Part shown: positions 37,053-45,873 of the stretch, piece after piece
How positions within the stretch are numbered: the stretch's first letter is position 1
Layout of the letters: each line of letters opens with the position of its first letter
Origin: Alphaproteobacteria bacterium
GTDB taxonomy: Bacteria; Pseudomonadota; Alphaproteobacteria; Rickettsiales; Midichloriaceae
Direction: 5' to 3'
Assembly (NCBI GenBank): GCA_013288625.1
Contig: JABDBN010000002.1
Coordinates: 623-64,622, forward strand
Length of the DNA: 64,000 nt
The notes under the pieces: generated by a model
Seen by the model: the letters and a program-made list of their open reading frames with translations, nothing else
What the model was told of the DNA's origin: nothing
Databases searched by the model: none
Position numbers and translations under genes: made by a program

Positions 37053-38021
37053 ATGATTAAGCATTTACTCTCGATAGTTATTCCAGTGATGAACGAGGAG
37101 CAGAATATTGCACCGCTGATCAAAGCTATTTCTAAGTCTTTGGCTAATTTGGATTATGAAATAGTTTTTGTCGATGATGGCTCTTTAGATGGCACCGTTG
37201 AGGAAATTAAAAAGCTCTCGCAGGACAATATTCGGCTGGTCGAATTCAGTCGTAATTTTGGCCAAACTTCTGCCATGGCAGCAGGCATCGAATATGCTGA
37301 GGGTGAGTACATTGTGACCATGGATGGTGACCTCCAGAATGATCCTTCAGATATACCGATGATGCTTAAAAAACTCCAGAAAGATAATCTGGACATTTTA
37401 GCAGGCATTCGGGCTAATCGCAGCGACGGTTTTATATTGCGAAAAATTCCAAGCATTACCGCTAATTGGCTCATACGAAAAATATCCCGGGTGAACATTA
37501 CCGATATCGGCTGCACACTTAAGGTTTTTAAATCATCGCTGGCTAAAAAGCTCGATCTTTTTGGCGAGCTCCACCGCTTCATCCCAGTGCTTGCCAGCAT
37601 CTATGGAGCTAAAATAGATGAAGTTCCGGTCAAGCACCATCCTCGCAAACATGGCGTGTCTAAATATGGCATAGGCCGGACGATAAGGGTGTTGAGCGAT
37701 CTTAGCACCATGCTCTTCCTGATTAAATATAGGCAAAAGCCCATGCACCTTTTTGGAACGTTAGGTTTTGGGATCTTTGGAATCGGCAGCCTTATCGGGT
37801 TTTATCTGCTGATTATGAAGCTTTTAGGCCATGATATTGGCCATAGACCGCTATTTTTTATATGCATATTGATGATAATTACTTCAATTCAGCTGATTAC
37901 TACCGGCTTTATCGCTGAGCTCCTGATGCGCACCTATTTCTCAACTGGCAAAAACAAACCTTATTCTATAGCTAAAATTTATGTCGGCGGCAAAGAAGTA
38001 AAAGTTCCTAAGCATTTATAA
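37053..38021 (+). CDS. Family 2 glycosyltransferase with C-terminal membrane helices (DPM/ArnC/GtrB-like)
   Basis: A 322-residue enzyme. The GT-A fold shows [31 protein letters not shown] and the metal-binding [13 protein letters not shown]. Two C-terminal membrane helices ([19 protein letters not shown] and [19 protein letters not shown]) are typical of undecaprenyl-phosphate sugar transferases. It probably loads a sugar on a polyprenyl carrier for surface glycans, consistent with the neighbouring Wbp cluster. Its 3' end overlaps the convergent dehydrogenase gene by 14 nt. Confidence 0.92.
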   Translation: MIKHLLSIVIPVMNEEQNIAPLIKAISKSLANLDYEIVFVDDGSLDGTVEEIKKLSQDNIRLVEFSRNFGQTSAMAAGIEYAEGEYIVTMDGDLQNDPSDIPMMLKKLQKDNLDILAGIRANRSDGFILRKIPSITANWLIRKISRVNITDIGCTLKVFKSSLAKKLDLFGELHRFIPVLASIYGAKIDEVPVKHHPRKHGVSKYGIGRTIRVLSDLSTMLFLIKYRQKPMHLFGTLGFGIFGIGSLIGFYLLIMKLLGHDIGHRPLFFICILMIITSIQLITTGFIAELLMRTYFSTGKNKPYSIAKIYVGGKEVKVPKHL

Positions 38022-39315
38022 TGCGGGCATCTCTGACATGGCGGTATCTTCCTCTTGTATCCACTATAAGCTTGGCATTTGCAAGCAGCATTTGATAATC
38101 GATAGAATCATGGTCAGAGACGATTACAACACAGTCATAGCTTTTAACTTTATCAGGAGTTAACTCTATGCTATGCAAATCGAAAAGGTGCTTACGCATT
38201 TTGGGGAAGTCTAGCACATATGGGTCATGATAGTCGACTTCTGCATGGTGGTCGCGTAATAGCTCCATTATTTCTACAGCAGGGGATTCCCGCATATCAT
38301 CTACATTCTTCTTATAAGCAATGCCTATAATTAAAATAGAACTGCTACTCAATGACTTTTTGGCAGCGTTTAAACCCAGGCTGATCTTACCTACCACCCA
38401 GTCAGGCATGGAGTTATTAATTTCACCAGCAAGCTCGATAAAGCGGGTATGAATACCATATTCTCGCGCCTTCCAGGTGAGGTAAAATGGATCGATAGGA
38501 ATGCAATGCCCTCCAAGTCCTGGGCCAGGATAGTAAGGTGTAAATCCAAATGGCTTGGTTGCAGCAGCATCAATCACTTCAAAGATATCGATGCCCATTT
38601 TGTCAGCTACAATTTTAAGCTCGTTGACCAACCCAATGTTTACAGAACGGTGAATGTTCTCCAAAAGCTTGGTGAGTTCTGCAACTCGTAGTGAACTGAC
38701 AGGAACTACCTTATCTATAAAGGTACTATATAAGGCCACGCCAGCTTTCAGGCAAGCAGGAGTTGCTCCACCTACCACTTTAGGGATAGTTTGCGTTGTA
38801 TAATTCTTGTTGCCTGGATCCTCTCGCTCCGGAGAGAAGACCAGAAAAATATCCTTTCCGACCGTTAGCTTTCCTGACTCAATGCGCGGCTTTAATTCCT
38901 CATCGGTTGTGCCCGGGTAAGTGGTTGATTCTAAAGATACTAACTGGCCACTTCTCAAATACGGTAAAATGGATTCCGTAGTATCTATAACAAAAGACAA
39001 ATCAGGCTCCCGATACTTATTGAGCGGAGTAGGAACACATAGAATAATCGCATCGACTTCTGCTATTTTTTCAAACTTAGTTGTAACACTTAACCCATTT
39101 TTTACAGCACCTACCAGAGAATCGCTTGCAATATGCTTAATGTAGGATTTGCCTCCATTGATCTTATCGATCTTTTGTTGATCAATATCGAAACCGATCA
39201 CCTTATATCCAGCCTCCACACATCTTAATGCCAGAGGCAACCCAACATACCCTAATCCTACTATGCCGATAATTGCTGATTTGTCCTGGACTTTATTTAA
39301 AAATGTTGATGGCAT
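38008..39315 (-). CDS. UDP-N-acetylglucosamine 6-dehydrogenase (WbpA-like)
   Basis: A 435-residue nucleotide-sugar dehydrogenase oxidising UDP-GlcNAc to UDP-GlcNAcA. N-terminal NAD-binding [20 protein letters not shown], central [11 protein letters not shown] and [10 protein letters not shown] (catalytic region), [20 protein letters not shown] with the catalytic cysteine, and a C-terminal [20 protein letters not shown]. The [11 protein letters not shown] version is typical of WbpA/WecC-type enzymes rather than UDP-Glc dehydrogenases. It is the last gene of a minus-strand run E-B-D-A. Confidence 0.93.
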   Translation of the reverse strand: MPSTFLNKVQDKSAIIGIVGLGYVGLPLALRCVEAGYKVIGFDIDQQKIDKINGGKSYIKHIASDSLVGAVKNGLSVTTKFEKIAEVDAIILCVPTPLNKYREPDLSFVIDTTESILPYLRSGQLVSLESTTYPGTTDEELKPRIESGKLTVGKDIFLVFSPEREDPGNKNYTTQTIPKVVGGATPACLKAGVALYSTFIDKVVPVSSLRVAELTKLLENIHRSVNIGLVNELKIVADKMGIDIFEVIDAAATKPFGFTPYYPGPGLGGHCIPIDPFYLTWKAREYGIHTRFIELAGEINNSMPDWVVGKISLGLNAAKKSLSSSSILIIGIAYKKNVDDMRESPAVEIMELLRDHHAEVDYHDPYVLDFPKMRKHLFDLHSIELTPDKVKSYDCVVIVSDHDSIDYQMLLANAKLIVDTRGRYRHVRDARIINA

Positions 39316-39318
39316 GCG

Positions 39319-39879
39319 CTAAGCCTCCACTAATTGCTGATCAGGTGTGATTTTATACTTTCTTTTTTCTCGCTGACAAATTAAGTCTTCGCCCAAAATC
39401 TCTCCGGCGTGAGATACCCAACCGGTTTGCCGACCAGGAACTCCGACGATCAGAGCATGGGGTTTTACATCTTTAGTCACAACTGCTCCTGCGCCAATGA
39501 AGGCGTATTCCCCAACGGTTACTCCACAGATAACAGTGCAGTTTGCGCCAAAGGTGACGCCTTGCTTAACCAGAGTATCGCGATACTCATCTTTGCGTTC
39601 GATATGGGAGCGCGGATTGATTACATTGGTAAACACCATGGAAGGGCCGCAGAATACATTATCTTCTAACGTGATATTATCATAGATGGACACATTGTTC
39701 TGAACCTTAACGCCGTTGCCAATCTTCACCTTATTGCTGACAAATACATTTTGCCCAAAAACGCAATTAGCTCCGATCTCAGCACCGCCGCAAATATGCA
39801 CCCAGTGCCAAATCTTGGTACCTTTGCCAATTTTAGCTCCTTCGTCAATGATTGCAGTTTGATGTTTAAAATAATCCAT
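39319..39879 (-). CDS. UDP-2-acetamido-3-amino-2,3-dideoxy-glucuronate N-acetyltransferase (WbpD-like)
   Basis: A 186-residue left-handed beta-helix acyltransferase. It shows [20 protein letters not shown], the loop [20 protein letters not shown], and a catalytic-type His context in the hexapeptide coil (TKIWHW). The start at 39879 ([14 protein letters not shown]) sits 5 nt from the upstream gene's stop and fits homologues; a longer frame to 39930 would overlap it. It acetylates the 3-amino group to complete UDP-GlcNAc3NAcA. Confidence 0.9.
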   Translation of the reverse strand: MDYFKHQTAIIDEGAKIGKGTKIWHWVHICGGAEIGANCVFGQNVFVSNKVKIGNGVKVQNNVSIYDNITLEDNVFCGPSMVFTNVINPRSHIERKDEYRDTLVKQGVTFGANCTVICGVTVGEYAFIGAGAVVTKDVKPHALIVGVPGRQTGWVSHAGEILGEDLICQREKRKYKITPDQQLVEA

Positions 39880-39883
39880 AATA

Positions 39884-40921
39884 TTAAAAGACAATAGGTT
39901 TACCTTGCTTGCTGGCATCGTAAATTGCACAGAGTATTTTGAGCGATTTCAGACCTTCTTCTCCAGTAATTAAAGCCGGCTCACCTCCATTAAGATCCTG
40001 AAAGATGTTCTCATAATTATCTGCATGGCCAAATCCATATACTGATGACGTGTCATAACTAGCATTACGTATGGTCTCATCCTCGGGTTTTTTATCCTCA
40101 AATGCCCAGTGATCAATTCGGTTCATGGCAGTGCCGCCAACTTTCACCGTACCTTTTTCACCGATAATTGTGATAGAGCCTTCCAAATTATTAGGGTAGG
40201 AAAGCACGGTAACGTTCATCGAACTTAATATACCGTTGGCAAATTCAATTATCGCCATACCAGCATCCTCGGTTTCAATTTTGCGTGCCATGGTTTTAAG
40301 GTTGGCATACACACTTTTGGGTTCAGAATGAGCAAGCCACTGGATCACATCAACATAGTGGCTGGCCTGAGTATAGTATGCGCCACCGTCAAGGGCTTTG
40401 GTGCCATGCCAGCTTGCCACTTTATCAAAATAGTCCTGAGGGCGTTGCCAAAATACATTAGAAGTAATCATGTAAATGCGACCGAATCTGCCTTCTTGGT
40501 GCGCCTTCCAAACCGCCTGCATGGTTTCGTTAAAGCGATTTTGATGGATGACAAAAAGTTTAACTCCTTTGTCCTTGCAAGCAGTATAGGCTTTCAGACC
40601 GTCTTCCCAGGTGATCGCCATAGGTTTTTCCGAGATCACATTGACTCCGGCGTTTGCCACCTGAATAATCTCCTGCGCGTGCAACCCATTTGGGGTGGAA
40701 AGCGTAATCGCATCAAGCTGCTCACTTGCCAGCATTTCAGCTATACTCTTGTAACCTTTAGCTCCAGTCTTTTCAACTGCAGCAGCAACTTTTTCAGGGC
40801 TCGGGTCACAGACCGCAACAAGCTCAGCCATGTGTTGCAGTTTCTTTAGGGACTCAAAGTGATAGAGAGATACCCTACCACAACCAGCTAACCCAAGGCG
40901 AATTTTTTTATTTTGTTTCAT
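39884..40921 (-). CDS. UDP-N-acetyl-2-amino-2-deoxy-D-glucuronate 3-dehydrogenase (WbpB-like)
   Basis: A 345-residue Gfo/Idh/MocA oxidoreductase. [20 protein letters not shown] is the NAD fold, [13 protein letters not shown] the EKP motif, and [20 protein letters not shown] the active-site segment. WbpB oxidises C3 of UDP-GlcNAcA using enzyme-bound NAD, followed by transamination by WbpE. Its start directly follows the WbpE-like stop. Confidence 0.92.
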   Translation of the reverse strand: MKQNKKIRLGLAGCGRVSLYHFESLKKLQHMAELVAVCDPSPEKVAAAVEKTGAKGYKSIAEMLASEQLDAITLSTPNGLHAQEIIQVANAGVNVISEKPMAITWEDGLKAYTACKDKGVKLFVIHQNRFNETMQAVWKAHQEGRFGRIYMITSNVFWQRPQDYFDKVASWHGTKALDGGAYYTQASHYVDVIQWLAHSEPKSVYANLKTMARKIETEDAGMAIIEFANGILSSMNVTVLSYPNNLEGSITIIGEKGTVKVGGTAMNRIDHWAFEDKKPEDETIRNASYDTSSVYGFGHADNYENIFQDLNGGEPALITGEEGLKSLKILCAIYDASKQGKPIVF

Positions 40922-42052
40922 TTATACCGACTCTAAAATTTCAATCAAATTAGCTGTAATATATTCCCTTTGCTCGTGGCTTACATACGCGTGCATAGGC
41001 AGACAAAATACCTGGCTTGAATATCTCTCCGAATTTTCCAGAGAGCTCGCCCGAAAAGCGTCTTTATATGCTGGCTGCTTATGAAGTGGAAGCGGATAAT
41101 ATATATTGCTTGGGATATTTTTGGCTTTAAGCCTGGTTATAATCTCATCCCGCTTCGGATGAGAAAGCGTATAAACCGCCCAGACCGATTCATTTCCAGC
41201 AAGCGTTTTTGGGGTTGCAATATAGTTCCGAAGTTTTTCATTATAATATGCAGCCAGCTCCTGGCGTTTTTTTATTTCATCGGTAAAAATATTAACCTTC
41301 TCAAGCAGTACAGCAGCTTGCAACGAATCGAGGCGGCTGTTCATGCCTATCCTAACGATGTCGTATTTATTATCACCCTTGCCATGCTGGCTAAGTGACC
41401 TTAGTAGTTCAGCTAGCTTATCATCATTGGTAAAAAGCATGCCGCCATCACCAAAACACCCCAGCGGCTTGGTCGGGAAAAAGCTCGTCGCCGCGATATC
41501 GCCTAAGGCACCGATCTTTTTGCCCTTGTATACTGATCCGAAACTTTGGGCAGCATCGGCAATAACCTTCAGCCCGTAGCTATCCGCTATTTGTTTAATA
41601 GCGTCATAGGCACAGGGCTCTCCAAATATATCAACGCTGATTATGCCTTTGATTTTTAGCCCCTGAGCTTTGGCTTCCTTTATCGAAGACTCAAGTGATT
41701 GCAGGGAAATATTAAATCCGTCTGCTTCAGCATCAATAAAATAAGGTTTGCCACCTAATAGGCAAATTGCTTCGGGTGTTGCAGAATAGGTAAAACTGGG
41801 AACGAAAATGACATCGTTGGGTTTCAGGTCTATAGCCATAAGGGAAAGCGTCAAAGCATCGGTGCCATTAGCACAACCAATCGCGTGCTTTGCACCACAA
41901 AAATCGGCGAGCTTTTTTTCTATATCTTTAACTTCTTGCCCCATAATGAACTGACCATGAGTCATTATTTGAGCAAATCTGTTTGTGATTTTGTCCTTCA
42001 GGATTTCTCCCTGCCTGGCAGGAGAATACATCAACTCAATTTTTTCGTACAT
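40922..42052 (-). CDS. PLP-dependent 3-aminotransferase (WbpE-like, DegT/DnrJ/EryC1/StrS family)
   Basis: A 376-residue sugar aminotransferase. AIGCANGTDALTLSLMA, IPFPPSFTYSAT-like context (VIFVPSFTYSATPEA), VIADAAQSFGSVYKG and the PLP lysine in TSFFPTKPLGCFGDGG are visible. The frame stays open another 23 codons to 42121, but that segment is a palindromic repeat element; ATG at 42052 (MYEKIELMYSPARQ) is the natural start. First gene of the four-gene cluster. Confidence 0.92.
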   Translation of the reverse strand: MYEKIELMYSPARQGEILKDKITNRFAQIMTHGQFIMGQEVKDIEKKLADFCGAKHAIGCANGTDALTLSLMAIDLKPNDVIFVPSFTYSATPEAICLLGGKPYFIDAEADGFNISLQSLESSIKEAKAQGLKIKGIISVDIFGEPCAYDAIKQIADSYGLKVIADAAQSFGSVYKGKKIGALGDIAATSFFPTKPLGCFGDGGMLFTNDDKLAELLRSLSQHGKGDNKYDIVRIGMNSRLDSLQAAVLLEKVNIFTDEIKKRQELAAYYNEKLRNYIATPKTLAGNESVWAVYTLSHPKRDEIITRLKAKNIPSNIYYPLPLHKQPAYKDAFRASSLENSERYSSQVFCLPMHAYVSHEQREYITANLIEILESV

Positions 42053-42070
42053 TACACAACCTTTAAAACT

Positions 42071-42116
42071 CAGCACCGCTGGCTTGCCACGCCCCAAGTG
42101 GGGCTCGCAATGACGG
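42071..42116. repeat. Palindromic interspersed-repeat-like element upstream of the WbpE-like gene
   Basis: The element reads, on the minus strand, CCGTCATTGCGAGC, then the palindrome GCCCCACTTGGGGC, then GTGGCAAGCCAGC. The GTCATTGCGAG - GGCAA-CCAG frame resembles short palindromic repeats scattered in many proteobacteria, including Rickettsia-type palindromic elements. Only one copy is seen in the window. Confidence 0.6.
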
Positions 42117-42228
42117 AGCAAAGGCTCTATCTATACCCTTAGGGGCCGAACTGCGGACATAATTCTTGATTCTGAGTTTACAACTTTAACAGAGAAAATA
42201 AAGCCTTGCAACCAATATTTGTAATTCT

Positions 42229-42435
42229 TTATTGCTGCTGCAGGTGCTGTTGGAAGCGCGCTTTGTCGACTTCGTGCTGCGACTCAGTTCTGCCGCCATC
42301 TCTGGCTTCTCTGGCGCTATCTTCAATTCTGGCTCCTCCAGCCTCCAGGTCTCGGCCAAAGCCTTCAAAGGTATTGCATCCAGCCAAAAGTACCGGAAGC
42401 AGTGTAAGGGTAGAAATTTTGCGAAAACTTAGCAT
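42229..42435 (-). CDS. Entericidin-like small lipoprotein
   Basis: A 68-residue protein: signal MLSFRKISTLTLLPVLLAGC with lipobox LAGC, followed by NTFEGFGRDLEAGGARIED, the pattern of EcnA/EcnB entericidins. The C-terminal 25 residues are extended and polar (QHEVDKARFQQHLQQQ). Entericidins are toxin/antidote lipoproteins in enterics; here no second partner is adjacent, and the role is open. Confidence 0.8.
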   Translation of the reverse strand: MLSFRKISTLTLLPVLLAGCNTFEGFGRDLEAGGARIEDSAREARDGGRTESQHEVDKARFQQHLQQQ

Positions 42436-42587
42436 AGTTTTTCTCCATTATTGGTGTGTTGCTTTTAAGTTAATCCTATTTTTTCTTAAATCAAATGGTT
42501 TCCATAATGTTCCAGCGCCCCAATAGCGTTTGACTTATTGCGAATTCTGGATTATTGTCCACATAAACTAATAAATAGGAACAAAAA

Positions 42588-43622
42588 ATGAAACAAAATC
42601 CGAGCAAATATTCAATACTTAAAAGAAGCCCCAAAGAAAGTGCACTTATGAATTTAGTGCAAAAAACAACAGGCAGCAATAGCAAAGTTCTAACGCTTTC
42701 GGACTACTGTGAAACCGAAGATACTAACAGCTTTAAAGTTATTACAGACGCACTAGTAAATCCTGAGTACGGGTTTACTTCTTTTTCAATGGTATATAGC
42801 GCTATCCCCTACGAAGGAGCAGAGCATATAGCAACAGCAATAACGCACCCCAATAACAATGTCGAGACACTTAATTTCTCAAACACTAACATAGCAGTTG
42901 TTGATGCTTTCGTGCTAGCTCAAGCTTTCACACACCCTAACTCTAAGGTGGTTTTTCTTAATCTTGCAAACGGGTTCATGGGCGTTTATTCTATGCAAAG
43001 CATTGCAACCGCGCTGGTGCATCCTAATTGCAAAGTTTCTTACCTAAATCTTAGCCATAGTTTAGTTGGACAAAAGGGAGCTGAGCATCTGGCAGCAGCT
43101 CTAGCAAACCAAAATTGTAGGCTAGTATATCTTAACCTTGATGAGCGTAGCAGCTTCACAGGTCGAAATGGATATAGCGAAATCACTGAGAGCTTAAAAT
43201 CTAACTTTTATCTGCTTTATTTATCAAATGTAAATACCACACAAGCTGCTGCGTATATTAAGCGTAACCAGGAACAGTTCACAAGCAACTGCAGATTAGT
43301 ATTAGATGGTGGCAATTTGAGCGAAGCTGATCGGGTTATGGTGTTGACACAATGCCAGACGCTTATGCAAATAGACCCGGTGATTCAAGGTATTTCTAAA
43401 GAAGAGATGCAAACGGTTGTTGGGAAACTAAGAGAATTAGGGGTTAATCCTCTACTTCGGAGCATACCTTCTGCTCAACTGCAAAACCATCTGGCTGCTG
43501 CTGCACCAATCAGCTTAACGGAAGCTGACAAACCAAGTGTGACTTATGATGCAGAACCTTCTTGGCAGCAACAAACTGGGCAAGCTAAAACTGAGGGTAC
43601 GGAAGTCCTGCAAGTTAGTTAA
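42588..43622 (+). CDS. Leucine-rich-repeat protein (ribonuclease-inhibitor-like)
   Basis: A 344-residue protein. Residues about 65-215 carry four or five repeats of roughly 32-33 residues with the pattern IATALxHPNxKVxxLNLSxx (for example ATALVHPNCKVSYLNLSHS), followed by G-KGAEHLA, as in RI/NLR-type LRRs. A ribosome-binding site AGGAA lies upstream of the ATG. There is no signal peptide. The C-terminal 120 residues are helical and end in Gln/Glu/Thr-rich sequence. LRRs of this class are typical of host-interacting bacterial proteins; the target is unknown. Its stop overlaps the convergent membrane-protein gene by 4 nt. Confidence 0.82.
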   Translation: MKQNPSKYSILKRSPKESALMNLVQKTTGSNSKVLTLSDYCETEDTNSFKVITDALVNPEYGFTSFSMVYSAIPYEGAEHIATAITHPNNNVETLNFSNTNIAVVDAFVLAQAFTHPNSKVVFLNLANGFMGVYSMQSIATALVHPNCKVSYLNLSHSLVGQKGAEHLAAALANQNCRLVYLNLDERSSFTGRNGYSEITESLKSNFYLLYLSNVNTTQAAAYIKRNQEQFTSNCRLVLDGGNLSEADRVMVLTQCQTLMQIDPVIQGISKEEMQTVVGKLRELGVNPLLRSIPSAQLQNHLAAAAPISLTEADKPSVTYDAEPSWQQQTGQAKTEGTEVLQVS

Positions 43623-43960
43623 CTGATCGAGTAATAACTATAGGCTAAAAACGCTAAGGTCAGAAGCGCGAATCCTCCATGGAGAACTGCGATCACCTTT
43701 GGCGTCCCCATGCCTTTGATGTCTCTGATTCCCATATAAAACCCTACCACCGCAATCGCGGCAAAAGTTATCAGGAACGCTTGAAAAGTCGAATGATGTT
43801 GAAAGACAAAGATTCCAAGCAAGGTAATTGCAATAGCTGCAAAAAGCCCATGTAATAAGATCAAAGCGGTAGGACGATGCCGGCTTTGCAACACGAGTGT
43901 CAAAAGGGTAGCGCCAAGTACAGCGGCGATAGCAAACACAAGTATAATGACATTCATCAT
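43619..43960 (-). CDS. Small four-helix membrane protein, unknown function
   Basis: A 113-residue protein with four hydrophobic segments (MNVIILVFAIAAVLGATLLT, ALILLHGLFAAIAITLLGIF, FLITFAAIAVVGFYMGIRD and VLHGGFALLTLAFLAYSYY) and short polar loops. The duplicated LLHG/VLHGG motif suggests an internal two-fold repeat of two helices. I do not recognise the family. Convergent overlap with the LRR gene suggests independent transcription. Confidence 0.7.
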   Translation of the reverse strand: MMNVIILVFAIAAVLGATLLTLVLQSRHRPTALILLHGLFAAIAITLLGIFVFQHHSTFQAFLITFAAIAVVGFYMGIRDIKGMGTPKVIAVLHGGFALLTLAFLAYSYYSIS

Positions 43961-44050
43961 TTCAAAACTCTATATGTTAATATAGCTTTAACAATAGAGG
44001 AGATGAGTTTGCGACACAAATCTATTTTTAATAGATACTAAAATGCAATA

Positions 44051-45736
44051 TTACCTTTGCCTTTTAGCCGAGCTATTAGAAGCTTCTTCAGAGCGTTGTT
44101 CTTTCCTGGAATTATCAACCATCTCACAATTGCTTCGTTTATTTCGCCTCTGACCATGAGCTTCTTTCTCTGGTCTTTGGCTATCTGTGCGATCAGAAGC
44201 TTCTTCAGTACACTGTTTCTTCCTAGAATTAGCAACCATTTCGCAATGACTTCGTTTATTTTGAGGAAGCCCCTCCTCTATAGGTTTTTCTAAAAATAAG
44301 CATTTAGATTGCCTACTCGCAAAGTTATTCGCAACGAAACCCGCCGGCATACCTAAGAATGAGCACATGCGATCAAAAACTCCTCTATGCAATATATTAT
44401 TGCTTGTATTAATAAAGCTTTGCCCAACGTCTTTACAAACCAATCTGAGAGTTGCACCCTGCTTTATAATTTCACCTAAGCAAGTATGGCTTGTTTTCTC
44501 AATCAACGATTCATATACAGGCACACTTGTTTCAAGAGACGTACAGACAATACCAGGTCGTCTGGACAAACAGAGATTAAAGAAGTAGATAGAACGAGAA
44601 CGTTCTTGGGGAGAAAAACTTTCTTCAAGGTCATAATATGATGCCAGTATATTTAGCACTCTGCTTGAATACACCTTATCTGAAACAGCTATATAATTTA
44701 TTACCTCTTTTAGCATTGCAGGTATTTGCTTTGCATCCGCTTCCCGCAATAATAATGTAACCGTTGATGCATGACCTTTTTTTGCAGCTTTCCTGACAAC
44801 TGATTCAATAATCCATTGTTTTATCTCCGGGTCAACTTCATTAAATAACAATCGCACTATTGCTTCATGACCATTTCTTGCAGCGTACCTTAATGCAAAA
44901 CATTCAGCTTCCTCAATCATATCTTGTTTTCTCACCGGGTCAATTTCACTCAACAACAACCTAACTACTCCTTCATGACCATTTGCTGCAGCATCATTGA
45001 ATGCTTCAAAAACACATGAGTCAATACTCTTATCACGCGATTTGATCATCTTTTGTTTTCTCGCAGGATTAACTTCACTCAATAACAACCTTACTACTGC
45101 TTCATGACCATTTGCTGCAGCTTTCCTGAATGCATCAAAACTATCAGATTCAATCATTTCTTGCTTTTTCGCCGGGTCAACTTCACTCAATAACAACCTA
45201 ATAACTGCCTCATGACCATTTGTAGCAGCATACTTAAATGCTGCAAAATCACGTGATGCAATCATCGCTTGTTTTTTCGTCGGATTAACTTCACTCAGTA
45301 GCAACCTAACTATAGATTCGTGACCATTTGCTGCAGCATACTTAAATGCTGCAAAATCACGTGATTCAATCATCGCTTGTTTTTTCGCCGGGTCAACTTC
45401 ACTCAGTAGCAACCTAACTATTGACTCGTGACCTTTTACTGCAGCCCATCGGAATGCCATAAACTCTAGTGATTCAATCATCGCTTGTTTTTTCGTTGGA
45501 TCAACTTCAGTCAATAACAACCTAACTACTGATTCATGACCTTTTGCTGCTGCTTGTATGAATGCCTCAAAATGATCTGATTCAATCATCTCTTGTTTTA
45601 TAGCCGGATTAACTTCATTCAATATCTCCCTTGCTAATGACTCATGACCATTTTCCGCTGCCAGCTTTAACGCACTAAAAGGATATTCAAAAAATTTTTG
45701 TATTATTCTTAACGTATCCAAAGCATCTTCTTTCAT
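44051..45736 (-). CDS. Ankyrin-repeat protein with nine 36-residue repeats
   Basis: A 561-residue protein. After a short leader (MKEDALDTLRIIQKFFEY) nine ankyrin-like repeats follow (about residues 19-342), mostly 36 residues, with the core AAxNGHESIVRLLLSEVDP and the spacer KKQAMIES. Repeat 7 carries a seven-residue insertion. Then comes a domain (about 345-480) shared with the next ankyrin protein (TSHTCLGEIIKQGATLRLVC, FDRMCSFLGMP). The Lys/Arg-rich tail holds a duplicated block (KRSHCEMVANSRKKQCTEEA and KRSNCEMVDNSRKEQRSEEA) and ends SSAKRQR. Ankyrin proteins in intracellular bacteria often enter host cells; that, and nuclear targeting by the basic tail, are inference. Confidence 0.9.
   Translation of the reverse strand: MKEDALDTLRIIQKFFEYPFSALKLAAENGHESLAREILNEVNPAIKQEMIESDHFEAFIQAAAKGHESVVRLLLTEVDPTKKQAMIESLEFMAFRWAAVKGHESIVRLLLSEVDPAKKQAMIESRDFAAFKYAAANGHESIVRLLLSEVNPTKKQAMIASRDFAAFKYAATNGHEAVIRLLLSEVDPAKKQEMIESDSFDAFRKAAANGHEAVVRLLLSEVNPARKQKMIKSRDKSIDSCVFEAFNDAAANGHEGVVRLLLSEIDPVRKQDMIEEAECFALRYAARNGHEAIVRLLFNEVDPEIKQWIIESVVRKAAKKGHASTVTLLLREADAKQIPAMLKEVINYIAVSDKVYSSRVLNILASYYDLEESFSPQERSRSIYFFNLCLSRRPGIVCTSLETSVPVYESLIEKTSHTCLGEIIKQGATLRLVCKDVGQSFINTSNNILHRGVFDRMCSFLGMPAGFVANNFASRQSKCLFLEKPIEEGLPQNKRSHCEMVANSRKKQCTEEASDRTDSQRPEKEAHGQRRNKRSNCEMVDNSRKEQRSEEASNSSAKRQR
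44711..45682 (-). repeat. 108-bp tandem repeat array within the ankyrin gene
   Basis: Nine units, most of them 108 bp, encode the ankyrin repeats. Several neighbours are almost identical in DNA (around 45170-45420), indicating recent unit duplication or gene conversion. Related units occur in the next gene at about 46380-46800. Confidence 0.85.
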
Positions 45737-45873
45737 AATTATCTCTCGATTGAATCATTGTATCTGCAATATTAACATATGACTGTTACAATTTTATTAA
45801 ACCTTTGGAAAAACTTAACTAAATTATGATTTAAATATAGAAATCAACTTATTTCACGCCTATAAATGCAATA

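Noticed and set aside
42053..42121. 23-codon N-terminal extension of the WbpE-like gene
   Set aside because: The segment is the palindromic repeat element; the family start MYEKIEL at 42052 fits homologues.
44711..45682. Regularly spaced repeats that could suggest a CRISPR array
   Set aside because: The units are contiguous 108-bp coding repeats translating to ankyrin motifs; there are no distinct spacers or cas genes.
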